Assembly: GCA_039707655.1 (NCBI GenBank)
Contig: CM077676.1
Coordinates: 456,558,379 to 456,622,378, forward strand
Source: Elymus sibiricus
Lineage: Eukaryota > Streptophyta > Magnoliopsida > Poales > Poaceae
Reading direction: 5' to 3'
DNA: 64,000 bases
Shown here: piece after piece, positions 1-11,999 of the stretch
How positions within the stretch are numbered: the first letter of the stretch is position 1
How the letters are laid out: each line of letters starts with the position of its first letter
Program-made: the position numbers and the translations under genes
Notes under the pieces: model-generated
The model's input: the letters and a program-made list of their open reading frames with translations, nothing else
What the model was told of the DNA's origin: nothing
Databases searched by the model: none

Positions 1-2
1 AG

Positions 3-1130
3 AAAGCCATTTATGGTTTGAAGCAAGCATCAAGGAGCTGGAACATTCGTTTTGATGAAGTGGTCAAACAGTTTGGCTTCATCAGGAATGTCGAAGAATC
101 TTGTGTTTACAAAAAGTTTAGTGGGAGCGCAAAAGCATTTCTAATTTTGTATGTGGATGACATATTGTTGATTGGAAATGACGTGAATTTTCTTAGCGAA
201 ATAAAAGACTCATTGAAGAAGATTTTTTCAATGAAAGACTTAGGCGAAGCAGCATATGTATTGGGCATCAAAATCTATAGAGATAGATCAAAACGCCTGA
301 TAGCGCTTAGCCAAAGCACGTAGATTGACAAGGAGTTGAAAAGGTTCAACATGGAGAACTCCAAGAAAGGCCTACTCCTCATGTCACCTGGCACAGTGCT
401 TTGCAAGAATCAGTGTCCTCGGACTCTCGATGAGCGAGTACAGATGAATGATGTTCCATATGCTTCGGTAGTTGGTTCTATTATGTATGCCATGCTATGT
501 ACAAGACCGGACGTTTCCTATGCGCTAAGTGTTAGCAGCCGGTACCAAAGTGATCCAGGATTGAAACACTGGGCCGCAGTCAAGGGTATTCTTAAGTACC
601 TCAGAAGGACCAAGGATTTACTCCTTGTGTACGGAGGTGATGAAGAGCTCATTGTAAGTGGTTACACTGATGCAGGCTTCATGACTGATCCAGATGACTT
701 CAAATCTCAATCAGGCTATGTTTTCATATTGAACGGTGGCGCAGTTGATTGGAAAAGTTTCAAACAAAAGACTGTGGCGGATTCTACGACGGAGGCGGAA
801 TATGTTGCAGCTTCAGAAGCCTCCAAGGAGGCGGTCTGGATCAAGCAATTTCTTGAAGACCTTGGTGTGGTTCCAAGTGCTCTGGACCCGGTGGAGATCT
901 ATTGTGATAATAGTGGCGCCGTGGCTCAGGCAAGGGAGCCAAGTTCGCACCATAAGACAAGACATATTGAACGCAGATGTAAACTCATTCGACATCATGT
1001 CGAAGCGGGTTTAGTGAAAGTACGCAAAGTTCACACGGATCTGAACGTGTCAGGACCGATGACAAAGCCTCTACCACGAGCAAAGCATGAGCAACACCGG
1101 ATAGCCATTGGTGTTAGGGAAGCCATGTAA
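3..1130 (+). pseudogene. Copia pol 3' part: reverse transcriptase and RNase H
   Basis: The frame starts at base 3 with a K-A-I-Y-G-L-K motif of copia reverse transcriptase. It carries the catalytic YVDD at about residues 50-53 and then the RNase H region (TDAGF, DSTTEAEY, DNSGAVA) and the C-terminal tail found in Angela-type polyproteins. One in-frame TAG at 321-323 replaces the Tyr that the intact relative at 45425-49408 has after QST. Apart from that stop the frame is open for about 375 codons. The copy is therefore nonfunctional as a polyprotein and is also cut by the window edge. Confidence 0.92.
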
Positions 1131-2714
1131 CTGGATTATGACTCTAGTGCAAGTGGGAGTCTGTAGGAGATATGCCCTAGAGGCAATAATAACAGTTATT
1201 TTGTATCTCCGAGTTTGTAATGAATGTTTATGTTCCATGCTATAACTGCAATGATTCTCGAGTCTGCAATATCCACGAGGCTCGAAGGGAAACTCATGTG
1301 CACGTGTGGTATAATAAACGGTAAAATGTATTCCTAGTCTTGCCTCTAAGACTGGCTCAAGTATTGCATGATGATCATGTTTTCCTGATCATGGGCATAT
1401 CTATGCCGGCAATTTTTGAGGGCACAATGTTAGGAGAACACTTGTGTTGAATCGACCCGAATTGATGTTATGCTATGAGATACATTCGTCACAAGTTAAT
1501 GGTTAATAACACAGAGAAAGTTAATGTTTGCATTATTCCTTAGACCATGAGAGTATCGAGTTCCTTCGTACTTGCTTCGTGAACTTTGGGGTTTGTTAAA
1601 CGTCATCCGTAACTGGGTGGCTATTACGGCGGCTTACGAGTTCACGGAAAAGTATGACAAAAAACGAGATAGCTTAAGATTGGGATTTGCTCCTCCGACG
1701 ATGGAGAGATATTCTCGGGCCCTCTCGGTGTTACGGTATCCATCATCGTCTGGCCAGACAAAGGGTGATTTGATCACAGGGATGCCGGAACACGGAAACG
1801 AGAAAAGAGAACAAAACCGGTAACGAGGTAACTGGCATAGTGGACAAGTTGTTGATCCACGGGGATGCAGAAAATCTCACCTCGGGTGTTTGTAACATAT
1901 CGCGAAGCAACAGGAATAGCACACGGCAACTGGAGGTTCACTCGAATATTCATTCGTGTGGGTATAGGGGTCAATATGGGTGTCCACGGCTCCGATGTTG
2001 ATCATTGATCGGAAAGTGTTTCGGGTCATGTCTATACTTCACCGAACCTATAGGGTCACACGCTTAAGGGTCATCTATCTGCTGAATACTAGACAGGGAG
2101 TCTGAGAGAAAGTCACCGAAAAAGTTTCGGAGACAACGGAAACGTTCCGGAGAGAACACCGGAATAGTTTCGGTAAAACTGAAAAGTTGTTTCGGGGTAT
2201 ACCATTAAGTCAAATTGGTTTTGGCACACGCCTGGAAATTCTTGGAGGGTGCCAGAATTGTTCTGGAAACTTCTGGAATTTTTCCGGGATAAAAACCGGA
2301 AATGTTCCGGAGCTGCCGGAACCGGTTTGGTTGCTTTTCGCAAATGAAAATCACTAATCCGGAATTGTTTCGGAACGCATCCAAAATCATTTTAGTGGGT
2401 ACTGAAATTATTCTAAGGCACACAGAAATATTTTTGGATTTAACGGTCGCGGAAAATTGGTTCCGTGAATAGTGAAAATCACTTTCTGGTTAACTTTTTG
2501 GAAAGCCACCTTTTGGGATTTTTCCCAAATGGCTTCTAGAAGACTTAGGGACTAAGGAACCCCCTTTGGGGGGGGCATGAGGGTGGCCGGCCAAGGTGGA
2601 GCTCCTCCATGGAGCTCCACATGCCATTCTTTTTTGCCTTTTATTCCCTTTATGTGTGACATAAAGTGGGGGTACTTTGGTATTTTGTGTGCCAATCCTA
2701 CCCCTTGGCTTTCC

Positions 2715-2722
2715 TATAAATA
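2715..2722 (+). promoter_or_regulatory. LTR TATA box
   Basis: TATAAATA followed by GAGGTG sits in the expected position of the LTR promoter, about 545 bp before the LTR end. Transcription would run rightward. No transcript start was determined. Confidence 0.6.
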
Positions 2723-2929
2723 GAGGTGAAGAGGTGCTCTCCACACTCATCACTTACTCTCATACACATGCCATGCTTTGTCTGGCTCTCTCTCCCTCCC
2801 ACGAAATAGTTTCGTAGAGCTGAAAGGCTGTCTGGGTTCCGGCAGGAACAAGTTCTGGACGGCGAAGCCCTGCCGGATAGCTGACACCGTATGTGTGCAA
2901 CCCCGTAGAAAGGTCGTAGTTTTGATCTT

Positions 2930-3075
2930 TTGCCTGAGGGGCTGTTCGAGGGTCCTCCCGAAGGGCTATCCGAGTTACCGTTCGAGCTTCGAGGGTCCTC
3001 CCGAAGGGCTGTCCGTGACATCGTTCGAGGGACTGTCCGACCGCCTCCCGAAGGGCTGTCCGACGAGGGAGTACA
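2930..3075 (+). repeat. Imperfect minisatellite inside the LTR
   Basis: The motif CCTCCCGAAGGGCTGTCCG recurs three times with interspersed TTCGAGGG units. It lies downstream of the TATA box in the R/U5 part of the LTR. Confidence 0.7.
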
Positions 3076-3360
3076 TTCTCGCGGTTGGGAGGTTGTAAAT
3101 CCTAACTGCGGGGATCTGCACCGACGATCTATATCGACTCTACTTCCGCTGCGCTACGAGTCGGTAATGATCAGATCAAACCATGTATGCAGTCTCCATA
3201 GTGGTCCTGGGCGTGCTCGCTGTACCGAATATTTTTGTTTTCTGTCGCGTTCCCCTACATCTTTGCCATCTTGTCTTAACCCGGAAAACGGGACGTCCCA
3301 TAGAGCCTTCAAGCTCTAGGCCGGGTCAAACCTTTAACCGGATTATAATCGTGGGGAATA

Positions 3361-5260
3361 TCCCGAACAGGCTTCCTCTGGGCAGGCCGCACGCACGCCA
3401 ACGAAGGGAACTGCGCGGTTGCGTGGGATACCGTGGCTGGTGGACTCGGCCTGCCAGACATGCAATGGCTGAATGCAGCCTTGGGGGCAAGATGGTTGTG
3501 GTTAAAGAGGACGGACAGCACGCGACCGTGGTCGGAATTCGCGATCAGAGCACCAAAGGAGGCGGTGCAGATTTACCAGGCTGCGGTGTTTGTCGATGTG
3601 GGGGCCGGGCAAAAGGCCCTCTTTTGGGAAGATAGGTGGATGAACGGTTACAGGCTTCAGGAGCTGGCACCAAAGTCTGTACGACAGAGTAAGGCCGCGG
3701 GTCCGGGCGTCCAGGACAGTCGTGGAAGCTCTGCAGGGCGTGTGGCCGCGTGATATCGGTCCGAACATGGAGGCACAGGACATTACTAGCAATCTTGCTC
3801 TATGGGACACGATTTCGAGGATTGCTCTCCAACCGGGAGCAGAGGATGTGGTTCGCTGGGCTTGGGAGCCTTCTGGGTCCTTCTCGGTCCGTTCGGCTTA
3901 CGCCTCCCGCTTCGTTGGCCGACAGCATGATCTCGCGGCAACGATAGTGTGGGAGAACCGGGCCCCTCTCCGATGCCGTTTCTTCGTATGGTTAGCCCTA
4001 AAGAACAGATGCTGGACGTCGGATAGATTGGCTCGGCGTGGGCTCCCCCACCAGGCAGTGTGTCCCCTGTGTGATCAGGGCGACGAGACGATCGACCACA
4101 TCCTTGCGAGCTGCGTGTTCGCACGGTCTGTCTGGCAGGAGGTGTTGGCCGCTTGGGGGAATCCGGAATGGACGCCCACGTCGACGGACGTGTTGCTGGC
4201 ATTGGTGCACGGACCACACAACGACTCCTCACCGGAGAAAAGACCTCCACACGATCAAGCTCTTGGTACTTTGGACCAGGGTCGGTCCTGACACGGCAGG
4301 GGCCCTGGTGCAAGATGACAAAGCGGGCCCCATTTGTATTACGTACACAATAAATTATAGATAAACTTGCTTATATTTTAATGTCAAATTTTCTCACTAA
4401 ACTCAAAACTTTCTAGATGACGTCTTACCACGCAAATAGTACTATATGAGTTATGGCATAAAATTCATACAAAAGCACCTGCAGGATCGAGGTTGGGCTG
4501 GTTGCTTCTTGGGTGCTGCTCATTGTAATCCAAATCCACCAGCAATCCCTTTGATGTCTTGGCCTTGGAGGCTTCGATTGCTTGCCCATACCCCTGGACA
4601 CCTTCTGAACCCCACCGCCTATCTCAAGTCTATTGATAATGGGGATTACGAGAGGATTAGATGTTATCGAATCGAATCAAAAGAAACAAATAAACCTAGA
4701 GAAATATTGGAGGGCAATTTTACCGGCCATTGCAAATTGAGAAAAGATCTATTGACAAATAGCGATCTCCATGCTCCCTAGTTCCACCCAAACGACTAAA
4801 AATCGAAATAGGAACGTTGTGCGCCATTATCGGATGATTAGGGAAGAGAACGAGCAATGACAGGCATCGCTCGGGAAGACGAGGAGGCTTGGGCAACGGA
4901 GAAGATGAGGGAGCAAGGAGACCTGGAAAGGCGTCGTTGTTCGCTCGCTGCGTACATCCAGGAGGATGGGCTGATCTGTTTCACGTTTTCTTTTCCAAGG
5001 AATGGGCCCTGTCCATCCCAGGCCTCACTATATACCTGGGCCAGGGCCCTAAATTTTTGGGGGCCCTGTGCGGCTGCACATGCTCAGGGCCGGCCCTGCT
5101 TTGGACGATTTGGAAGCACCGGAATGATATTGTTTTCAACAATGCTTCACCGTCATTGGAGGGGGTCCTTCAGCGCATCTACGACGATGGCAAAGCATGG
5201 CATGTGGCGGGACTCCTGCGTGGTGAGGTCTTGGGTCTGTTCGCTATTCTGTATAGGTAG
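3361..5260 (+). pseudogene. LINE ORF2 C-terminus with zf-RVT domain
   Basis: The translation has the post-RT motif FLWAGR, then GGLGLPD and WEDRW, then the zinc-binding reverse-transcriptase tail (RFFVWLALKNRCWT, CPLCDQGDETIDHILASC). The remainder resumes after the hAT insert as LWTIWKHRNDIVF and ends with LYR-stop at 5258-5260. Two frame changes occur, near 3690-3725 and near 4225-4240. The reading across the insert is contiguous only when the hAT and one target copy are removed. The copy is dead. Confidence 0.85.
4277..5098. mobile_element. Non-autonomous hAT element, 822 bp
   Basis: The ends are CAGGGTCGGTCCTG on the left and, read inward from the right, CAGGGCCGGCCCTG, the usual hAT terminal inverted repeat. 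They are flanked by a perfect 8-bp target duplication CTTTGGAC at 4269-4276 and 5099-5106. No transposase is visible inside. It sits in a LINE coding region and is younger than that LINE. Confidence 0.93.
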
Positions 5261-5392
5261 GTGTGCGTGAGTAATCCGTGTGGCAAACTTTGGGTCTAAG
5301 ACCGTGGATGTAAAACCGTGGATGGGGCTCTCCACCCCTCTCTTCTCTTAATATATGATACGCATGCTAGTGCGTATTCTAGAAAAAAAAAA

Positions 5393-5800
5393 GTTAAATC
5401 CAGACTACTGCTGCAGTTGCATGATTTTGGATTCAGAAGCAAAAGTTATGACGATAAGTGTTGCCATCTTGCATCACTGGTCACGTGATTAGTCCGCAGC
5501 AATGTCAAACTTACCAACTTAATAAAAAGCACTATGAAAGTGATTGTTAGTAATACATTTTTGAGGGAAGACTTGAGGACTTTGCATTCAAACAAGCAAT
5601 GTGATGCTTCCCAACTTAATAAACAATACTATGAAAGGAACTATGGGAGTAATAGCATATTGTCTGCAGGTGTGCTAATGAGGCCAGTTGGCTACTTATA
5701 GGATAACCACTTCTTACTGTTCATTACCAATGTTACTCGTATTATGCTAATGCCAGAAGACCTGTGTATCACCAACGCCATTTTTCGCTGTCATAGAAGA
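5393..5800 (-). other. 5' flank of a lost NLR unit (unit 0)
   Basis: Sequence around 5450-5770 resembles the NLR-1 upstream intron at about 12340-12600, with shared phrases such as TGATGCTTCCCA, GGCTACCTAYA-like text and GCTAATGCCAGA. No coding was seen. Its position left of the NLR-1 3' flank fits a head-to-tail array whose next gene to the left has been lost. Confidence 0.5.
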
Positions 5801-7034
5801 CAAACGACATGATGAAATGCTCATAGAATTGCAGAACAGTAAGAATAAATAAGGTGATTAAATTTATTGGACAGCAACACACCTATAGACCAATCTCGAA
5901 GCACAGTATCATCGACTGATAACAAAAAAGTATGTGTGCTAGTGTGCACACAGTTGATAAAAGCTTCAAAAATGTGATCCTGAAAGAAAAAGCTCCCAGG
6001 CAAAAATTCCATGGGCATCAAAAAGAGTGTTCTTAACAACCACTAGATCGTTAACAACTCAGCAGATGTTGTTCAGAAGAAAACTTTTCACAGCAAAAAA
6101 TACTTCCCGTGGCGAATTAACAAACATAGAATAGGGGAGAAGAGAGATAATGAGGGGTACACGTCTAGACAAAAAATGAGCACCGTGGCCAAAACAAGAT
6201 TGCCAATGGAAAAAAAGACTCACAAAATCTGTAAAAGCTGAGAAAATGATGTCCTAAGGGAAAAAGAAATTACTCCAAGGTTTATGTCGATAGCATATTT
6301 TCGTGTTGAGAAAAATAATCCACGCATGGATGGAAACACAACTATAGCAAACCAATGTATAAAAAGTGGCACCAAAAAAAGCATCCTCAAAATATCTCCA
6401 ATTGGTGTTCTGTTTTGCACATCTTGTTAAAAGAAATCAAATGAACCGTAAAAAGAATTAATAAAAAACAAGAAATAAGTGTAAATTTTTACACAGAAAG
6501 TCAACTCAATGAGGTAGAGTTTGAGAGAGGGGGGGAGGGGCCGAGAGTAAAAACTTTATATCTGATAAAATAAGAAGCAACGGATGGCATGCCAGGATTC
6601 CTAGTGCAAAGTATGAGGGAAAATCGACAACTTCTACATGATTGTCAATAACTGACGCGGATGCACAACAGCACAAGTCAAAATTGTGTTGTTGCACGTA
6701 CAAAGCCAGACAGACTTCATACAAGCAGTGGTGTTACAATTACTGCAACAGTTTCATATATGCATTTTTCATCCATCAGGAGCAGAACAGCGAGAACAGA
6801 GCAAACCTGCGTATTCTTTCTCAATCAATCTCGTACCGACAATTTTAAGTGGTTCCTTGCAATGTAAACCAAAGTTTCTAAACTCACTGCAGATCAGTGT
6901 GGAGTAAAAGTTGCAACCAGCAGCTTCAGTCAGTAAATAAAAGTGCATGTACTACGGTACAAATCAAAATAGTAGTACTGTTAGTCCGTTACACATAAGT
7001 CAAGCAGACTAATGGACAGACATACTAAATAGTA
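5801..7034 (-). other. Distal 3' flank of NLR-1
   Basis: Noncoding, AT-rich. About 5960-6430 aligns by eye with 31040-31370, and 6700-6900 aligns with 33700-34100, both in the NLR-2 3' flank. This shows that the duplicated unit reaches well beyond the gene. No convincing ORF was seen. Confidence 0.6.
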
Positions 7035-7290
7035 CTCCCTCCTTCCCAAAATATAAGGCGCGCATTGACTTTTTTGGTCTTCGCCGCACAACTTTGACTA
7101 TAATTTTTACTTATTGTATGATTACAAAATTATTATAAAGACATATGAAATAGAATTGTTTTACAATACAAATACAATGATAATATTGATACATGTTTAA
7201 TCCAAGTATTTTGGTATATATTAATGATCAAAGTCATGCATCAAAGACCGTGCAAAGTCAAGCGCGCCTTATATTTTGGGAAGGAGGGAG
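7035..7290. mobile_element. Stowaway-type MITE (Tc1/mariner)
   Basis: 256 bp with terminal inverted repeats starting CTCCCTCCTTCCCAAAATAT and a TA target duplication at 7033-7034 and 7291-7292. The NLR-2 flank lacks it, so it inserted after the two units separated. Confidence 0.95.
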
Positions 7291-7849
7291 TAAATACTGA
7301 GCTTGTAATTTATCTCTCTTTTGGGCATAGCACCCTAAAGAAATACTGACAGGATTCTGACCCGAAAGAACCCTCAAGAACTGACAGTGGGCAGAATGCC
7401 GCCTGAAAAAGAAACAGTGCGAGTAAAATGATATAACAGACCGTAGGTAAGCAGAGGTGGATAAAACAAGCACTAAATCATTCAGACAAGATCTCTTTCT
7501 GGGAGCAGAATGATAAGCGCTTTCTGATCTTGCAATTCAACATGGCAACAACTTCCTGTGAGTGTCTGATCCTCCTGACAACAACATCGCAAATAACATG
7601 GGGCAACAACAATTACGGATCCTGGCCGGTCTTGCAAGACAATAGTTCTACTCCAAGTGATCTCTCTTCTCCGTCCGTCTGGATGTGCTGGAAGAATTCT
7701 GCGAAGAAGTCATACTATCAATCCCAGAAGAAAGCCAAACATATAGTGATGATGGGGCATGTATTTTTTTCATCAAAAATAAATCTTAGGGTTACAGTAT
7801 CACCAACCTTTGCAGACAGCATCTCTTCCAAGTCTTTCGGAATAGTACT
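7291..7849 (-). other. NLR-1 3' UTR or proximal 3' flank
   Basis: Conserved with 34260-34830 near NLR-2 and partly with 22440-22700 in unit 3. The small plus-strand ORF at 7530-7931 is not conserved as a protein and is taken as chance. Confidence 0.5.
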
Positions 7850-10800
7850 TCAGCCTTTGCACACATACTTCCATGTCTTCGGTTTCAGCAGCATAGGCCT
7901 TGGCTTATCTGCATATAGATTAATCATGTAAAAACTTACACTTAGAGGAACACCAATAAATTAAGAAATGATGAATATAGGCTGAAAGAACATTTAATCT
8001 GCTACAATTTTTTTTCGTACTACTAGTGAAGCTAGCACATTTAACACTCGCTAGTAAGTACAAATAGAGAAGGTAATTGTAGTGTGCTTACTTCCATAAT
8101 AATGGTCATCTATCCATTTCTCCTGGATGCTTCCCAGGCGTTGCTGCAGGCTTGTAGGGAGCGTCCTCATACCGGGGCATTTTCTAATGAAAAGACATTG
8201 GAGAGATGAGTATGCTTCCGGCCAGTCCAGTAGGGATTCCAGGGTCTCGCATTCGCTTAGGTAGAGGTACACCAATGATGGGAGCTCGGGAGAGAGGGAT
8301 TCCACAGATGTCAACCCACCGCAGTCACAAATGCTTAGTCTCTTGAGGGACGGGGGAAAATAGAGGACCCCTATTAAGCCATCACAACTGTATAATGATA
8401 ATTCTTCTATACTGGATGACCCTTGATGAATCGATGATACTGACTGTCCCTGCTGCTGCTTCCTGCCGGATGTGGACTCAAGCTTACTGCAATAAGAAAT
8501 GTCCATTGTCCTGAGAGATGCAGGGACGTTGAAGAGCTCAACCAAGCTTCGACAACTCCGTATCGTCAGAGATTCTAGACGTGGCAGGAGCTGACAGGTT
8601 TCTGATGATGTCGATGGCTCAGCAGAAGCTTGTGCATATCCAGTTAGATTATTGCAATTCCCAATCCGAAGCTTCCTCAAGCATACCAATCCTTCGAACA
8701 ATGTTTCTGGCCAGTGGATGAGCGCATCACAGCTCCAAATTGACAAATCTTGAAGGTGTACAAAGCATGCGCACAGCTCTGTTACACGTACACCTGACTT
8801 AAAGTTGCTTAACACCAAAACTTCTAGAGGAAAGTCTTGATCATTCCCATTCTCCTTGACATTCACCACTTCCCTCAAACTGTTCTCAGCCCCCATGGAG
8901 GTTGTATCTGTACAATGTTCAATGCTAGTCAGTTCCAGATTGGTCAATGAAGTCATATGTCTCGCGACCCACAAGAACAACTCTGCCTCACGTCCTTCCA
9001 TGTCCAATACACCGAGCTTTGGTGATTGAGCTGCAGTTGTCAACTCTGGACATTTCTCAATACAAACATTCTGGAGCTGAGGGAAGGTCGGATGTCCTGG
9101 CAATGCTTTCAACTTTACACAGTAGCTAATATGCAGCTTCTCAAGTAGAGGAAACATCATCGCCTCTCCTTGCATCCCATCATTATCTATTTCCCACCAT
9201 CTCTCCAAACAAACAAGACCTTTTAGCATAAGCTCCTTCGGATTTGGAAATGCAAACGATGTATCACACTCACCGCTGAACAACCATACTAGTTTTCTAC
9301 AGCTGAAAAGATGGATCTCAACAATGTTTTGCAACATAGTCATCCATGTCAGGAAGGTGGTGGCTCCATATGAGTGTATCCATATGGCATGCAGTCCGTC
9401 ATGAGGTTTGAGATTCTCGAGCACTCTTGCATCATCTTCATCATCCCGCCAGCTAGTTTCATCATCAAAGCATGTAAGTGTCTGTAGGGATGTGAGTTTC
9501 CTGAGGTCTGTGGGCATGCACTTAAGCTTTGGACAACCATGAGTGTAAAGGTGACGAAGGGAAGTCATATACTTCATTTGTCTTGGAAGTCTACAAAGAG
9601 ATTCACAGCCAGAGAGGTTCAGCGTTTGAAGGTTGTATAGAATGCTCGTATCTTCAGGAAGTGCTTTGATACGACTTCTTGAGAGATTTAGGTACCTCAG
9701 GTGATGTAGATGCTTTGGTTTCAGCTGAAATGATCTTCTCAGTGAACAGAGTTGTAACACTTGCAAAGAGCTGTATTTTTTTTTTTTTGAGGAAAGCCAT
9801 CATGGCTGTTTTTATTGATCTGGAATAAGAGTTACATCATCTGCTAGAGCAGCACGAATAAAATCGGGGGGTTCCTGCCACATTTGGTTCCCCGTACTAA
9901 ATTGAGCTAACATATGGGCTGCCCTATTAGCCTCCCTAGGACAATGTGAAAAAATTACACGAGTAAAGTTGCGACAAAGGAAAGTGCACTCCTCATAGAT
10001 AGCTGCCGCCACGCCTAGTGAGTTACCGCCATTCTGCATGACTTCCACCACTTCCATACAATCACTCTCGACTAGGATCCTGTTACATCCGACGTTTCCT
10101 GCAATGACCAGACCATCACGGAGTGCACACGCTTCAGCAGTTGACGGTGTATCAATTGTAGGGATGCTCCAACTACCACCTGCAAAGAGCTGTATTTTGA
10201 TGAATGTTGCAATGAACTTTCCATATACCCATCACATAGAAGAGTTTGGATAGCTGGAGAGCTTTTCTCTAGAGAACTATTCAATTTTCTTCCTGGTTCC
10301 TTGCAGGACAGAAATAAATGACGAGCAGTGTTTGGAAGCCACTCACTCTGACTTGATTCCTCGGTCGTGGCAGCAGATTCAATCTTGCTTGGTTCCTCAA
10401 TTCCCAAGGCACATTCCTTTTCCATTACTGAAAGTGCAACATCATGCATAAGGTCATGGATTTTACATGTAGTTCTGGAATAACATGACCCATCAATTTC
10501 CTCATATGTTGCTTGGACTTGTTGAAAGAATAACCTTGAGACCAGCTCATTGAAAATTTGTTTGCCGATAGTTTCAAGACAAACTTGCTTTTCCTGGATG
10601 AAGCCATGTGCAATCCATAGTTGGACCAGCTTGTCCACATCAATCTTGTGATCTTTGGGAAATATAGCACAAAAAGCAAAGCATTGCTTCATATGTGACG
10701 GCAAGTCGTTGTAACTGAGCTTGAGTATTGGTAAGATTCCATTCTCCTCGGTGCAAATGCTGCTTCTGCTTAATACAACCTCCCATTCTTCCTTACTGGT

Positions 10801-11981
10801 CTTGGTACACAGTACAGAGCCCAATGCTGTTGCGGCTAAAGGAGAGCCAGCACATCTCTCCACAATCTCATCAACCATATTCACCAACACGGCAGGCCTT
10901 TCCACTTCCTTCTTGAAATGGATGAATGTTGTTGTCTCGATAATTTCCTTTATGTATTGATCTTTCAAAGCTGTGAGATTATAAGCTTCAACAGTACGCA
11001 TCATTTCCGCTACTCCGTCATCACGAGTTGTTGTCAAGACCGCACTACCCATGCCACCATGTTGAAGTCGGGCCTTAAGTTGTTCCCATTTATGAACCTC
11101 TCTAGTCCAGACATCATCCAGTACAAGGAGGTACCTTTGCCCACTCAATAGATCCTGAAGTCTATCCAGTGGTGTCTTCTTCTTGGAAGCAGCTGCTTTT
11201 GTACCATCATCCTTCTTCTCTGGAGCTGCTTCAACTATGTTGTTAGCCAGAGAATCCACATCAAAGCTGTCAGAGACACACACCCATAGCAGCAAATCAA
11301 AATGCTTCTGAATTTTAGGTTCATTGTAGACAACTTGCGCTACTGTGGTCTTGCCCAGACCACCCATTCCAACGACGGGAATAACTGTGAGATCTGCATT
11401 GTTAGCTTGACCAACTAGCAAGTCAACAATATTCTTATTATCACTGGCTCTGGATCTGCTAGTAATATTCTTTGGATCGAAGATAACATGACCCGTCTGC
11501 CGCCACTGCTTGGATAAAGGAAGTTGCTGCTGGTACTTAAAGCCAAAGGCATTCATTTCAGTCACAAGGACCTCAATGGCCTGCACAATCTTGCTGAGCT
11601 TTTTCCCCATCCTTTTACGGAATACAAACCGGTTGTGAGTGGGAAAGAGTTTTACCACACTGAAGCCAAGGTCGTTGTAGTGCCCCTCCTTTTTGGCCTT
11701 ACGCCGAAGCGCTTCGTACTTGAACTCATCGAAGACTTCATTCGCCTCGTAAGCCACCTTCTTGATGGCTGGAGCCAGGCCGCTGCCCCTTCTCTGTGGG
11801 CTGCTGCCTGCTCGGCGTCGGTGATGATGTCCAGGATGGCAGGCAGTTTGCGCATCAGGATCTCATGTTGCTCCTCCATGCCCTTCAACACCTTGTACTT
11901 GTCGAGGAGGTAGCTGGACGCCTTCCCCATCACGATTTTGAGCAGTGGTCCGACCACCATGGTGGCCACCACCGCCGCCAT
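7850..11981 (-). pseudogene. NLR-1: CC-NB-ARC-LRR resistance gene, disrupted (RGA type)
   Basis: An intracellular immune-receptor family member. The ATG at 11981 opens a coiled-coil region. NB-ARC motifs follow in order: P-loop GMGGLGKTT, kinase-2 [28 protein letters not shown] and HDLMHD. An LRR region runs to a splice donor at 8091/8092 (GGAA|GTAAGC). A 59-nt last exon at 7850-7908 encodes KPRPMLLKPKTWKYVCKG-stop, in phase. Two lesions break the gene: a one-base deletion in the CC region near 11765-11775, and a LINE inserted at 9780-10180. Relative to NLR-2 it also lacks about 50 residues early in the LRR region. A 5' noncoding exon probably lies at 12982-13575. Confidence 0.92.
9780..10180 (-). 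mobile_element. 5'-truncated LINE inserted in NLR-1
   Basis: About 400 bp reading on the minus strand as an RNase H-like LINE C-terminus ([35 protein letters not shown]), with a stop near 9812. A short 3' UTR and a poly(A) follow, seen as T13 at 9776-9788. An exact target duplication TGCAAAGAGCTGTATTTT flanks it at 9762-9779 and 10181-10198. Removing the insert restores the NLR frame through SSLQVLQL. Confidence 0.95.
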
Positions 11982-11999
11982 TGGAACACCAAGAACACA

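Larger units (their letters stand above)
1..3259 (+). mobile_element. Copia LTR retrotransposon (Angela/BARE-like), 3' part
   Basis: The window opens inside the pol gene of a Ty1/copia element and runs through the polypurine tract (about 1150-1161) and the complete 3' LTR. The protein and the first 30 bases of the LTR resemble the full Angela-type element at 43511-52547, but the rest of the LTR differs, so this is a related, distinct family. The 5' LTR, gag, protease and integrase lie outside the window. The five bases after the LTR (TCTTT) are the expected right copy of a target duplication; the left copy cannot be seen. Confidence 0.9.
1162..3259 (+). repeat. 3' LTR of the left Copia element
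   Basis: The LTR begins TGTAGG directly after a purine-rich GTGGGAGTC tract and ends CCTACA, giving a 6-bp inverted terminus. Length is 2098 bp. It contains a TATA box (2715-2722) and GC-rich imperfect repeats at 2930-3075. The start shares GATATGCCCTAGAGGC with Angela-type LTRs. Confidence 0.85.
3260..5392 (+). mobile_element. LINE (non-LTR retrotransposon) 3' region, interrupted by hAT
   Basis: After removal of the hAT insert at 4277-5098, the sequence reads as the C-terminal part of a plant LINE ORF2. It ends at 5258-5260 and is followed by a short 3' UTR and an A10 tract at 5383-5392. The 5' side is lost at or near the Copia LTR. The left boundary is uncertain; LINE-like coding is convincing only from about 3361. 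Confidence 0.8.

Noticed and set aside
7530..7931. 133-codon plus-strand ORF in the NLR-1 3' flank
   Set aside because: It overlaps the NLR last exon on the opposite strand and is not conserved as a protein in the NLR-2 copy.
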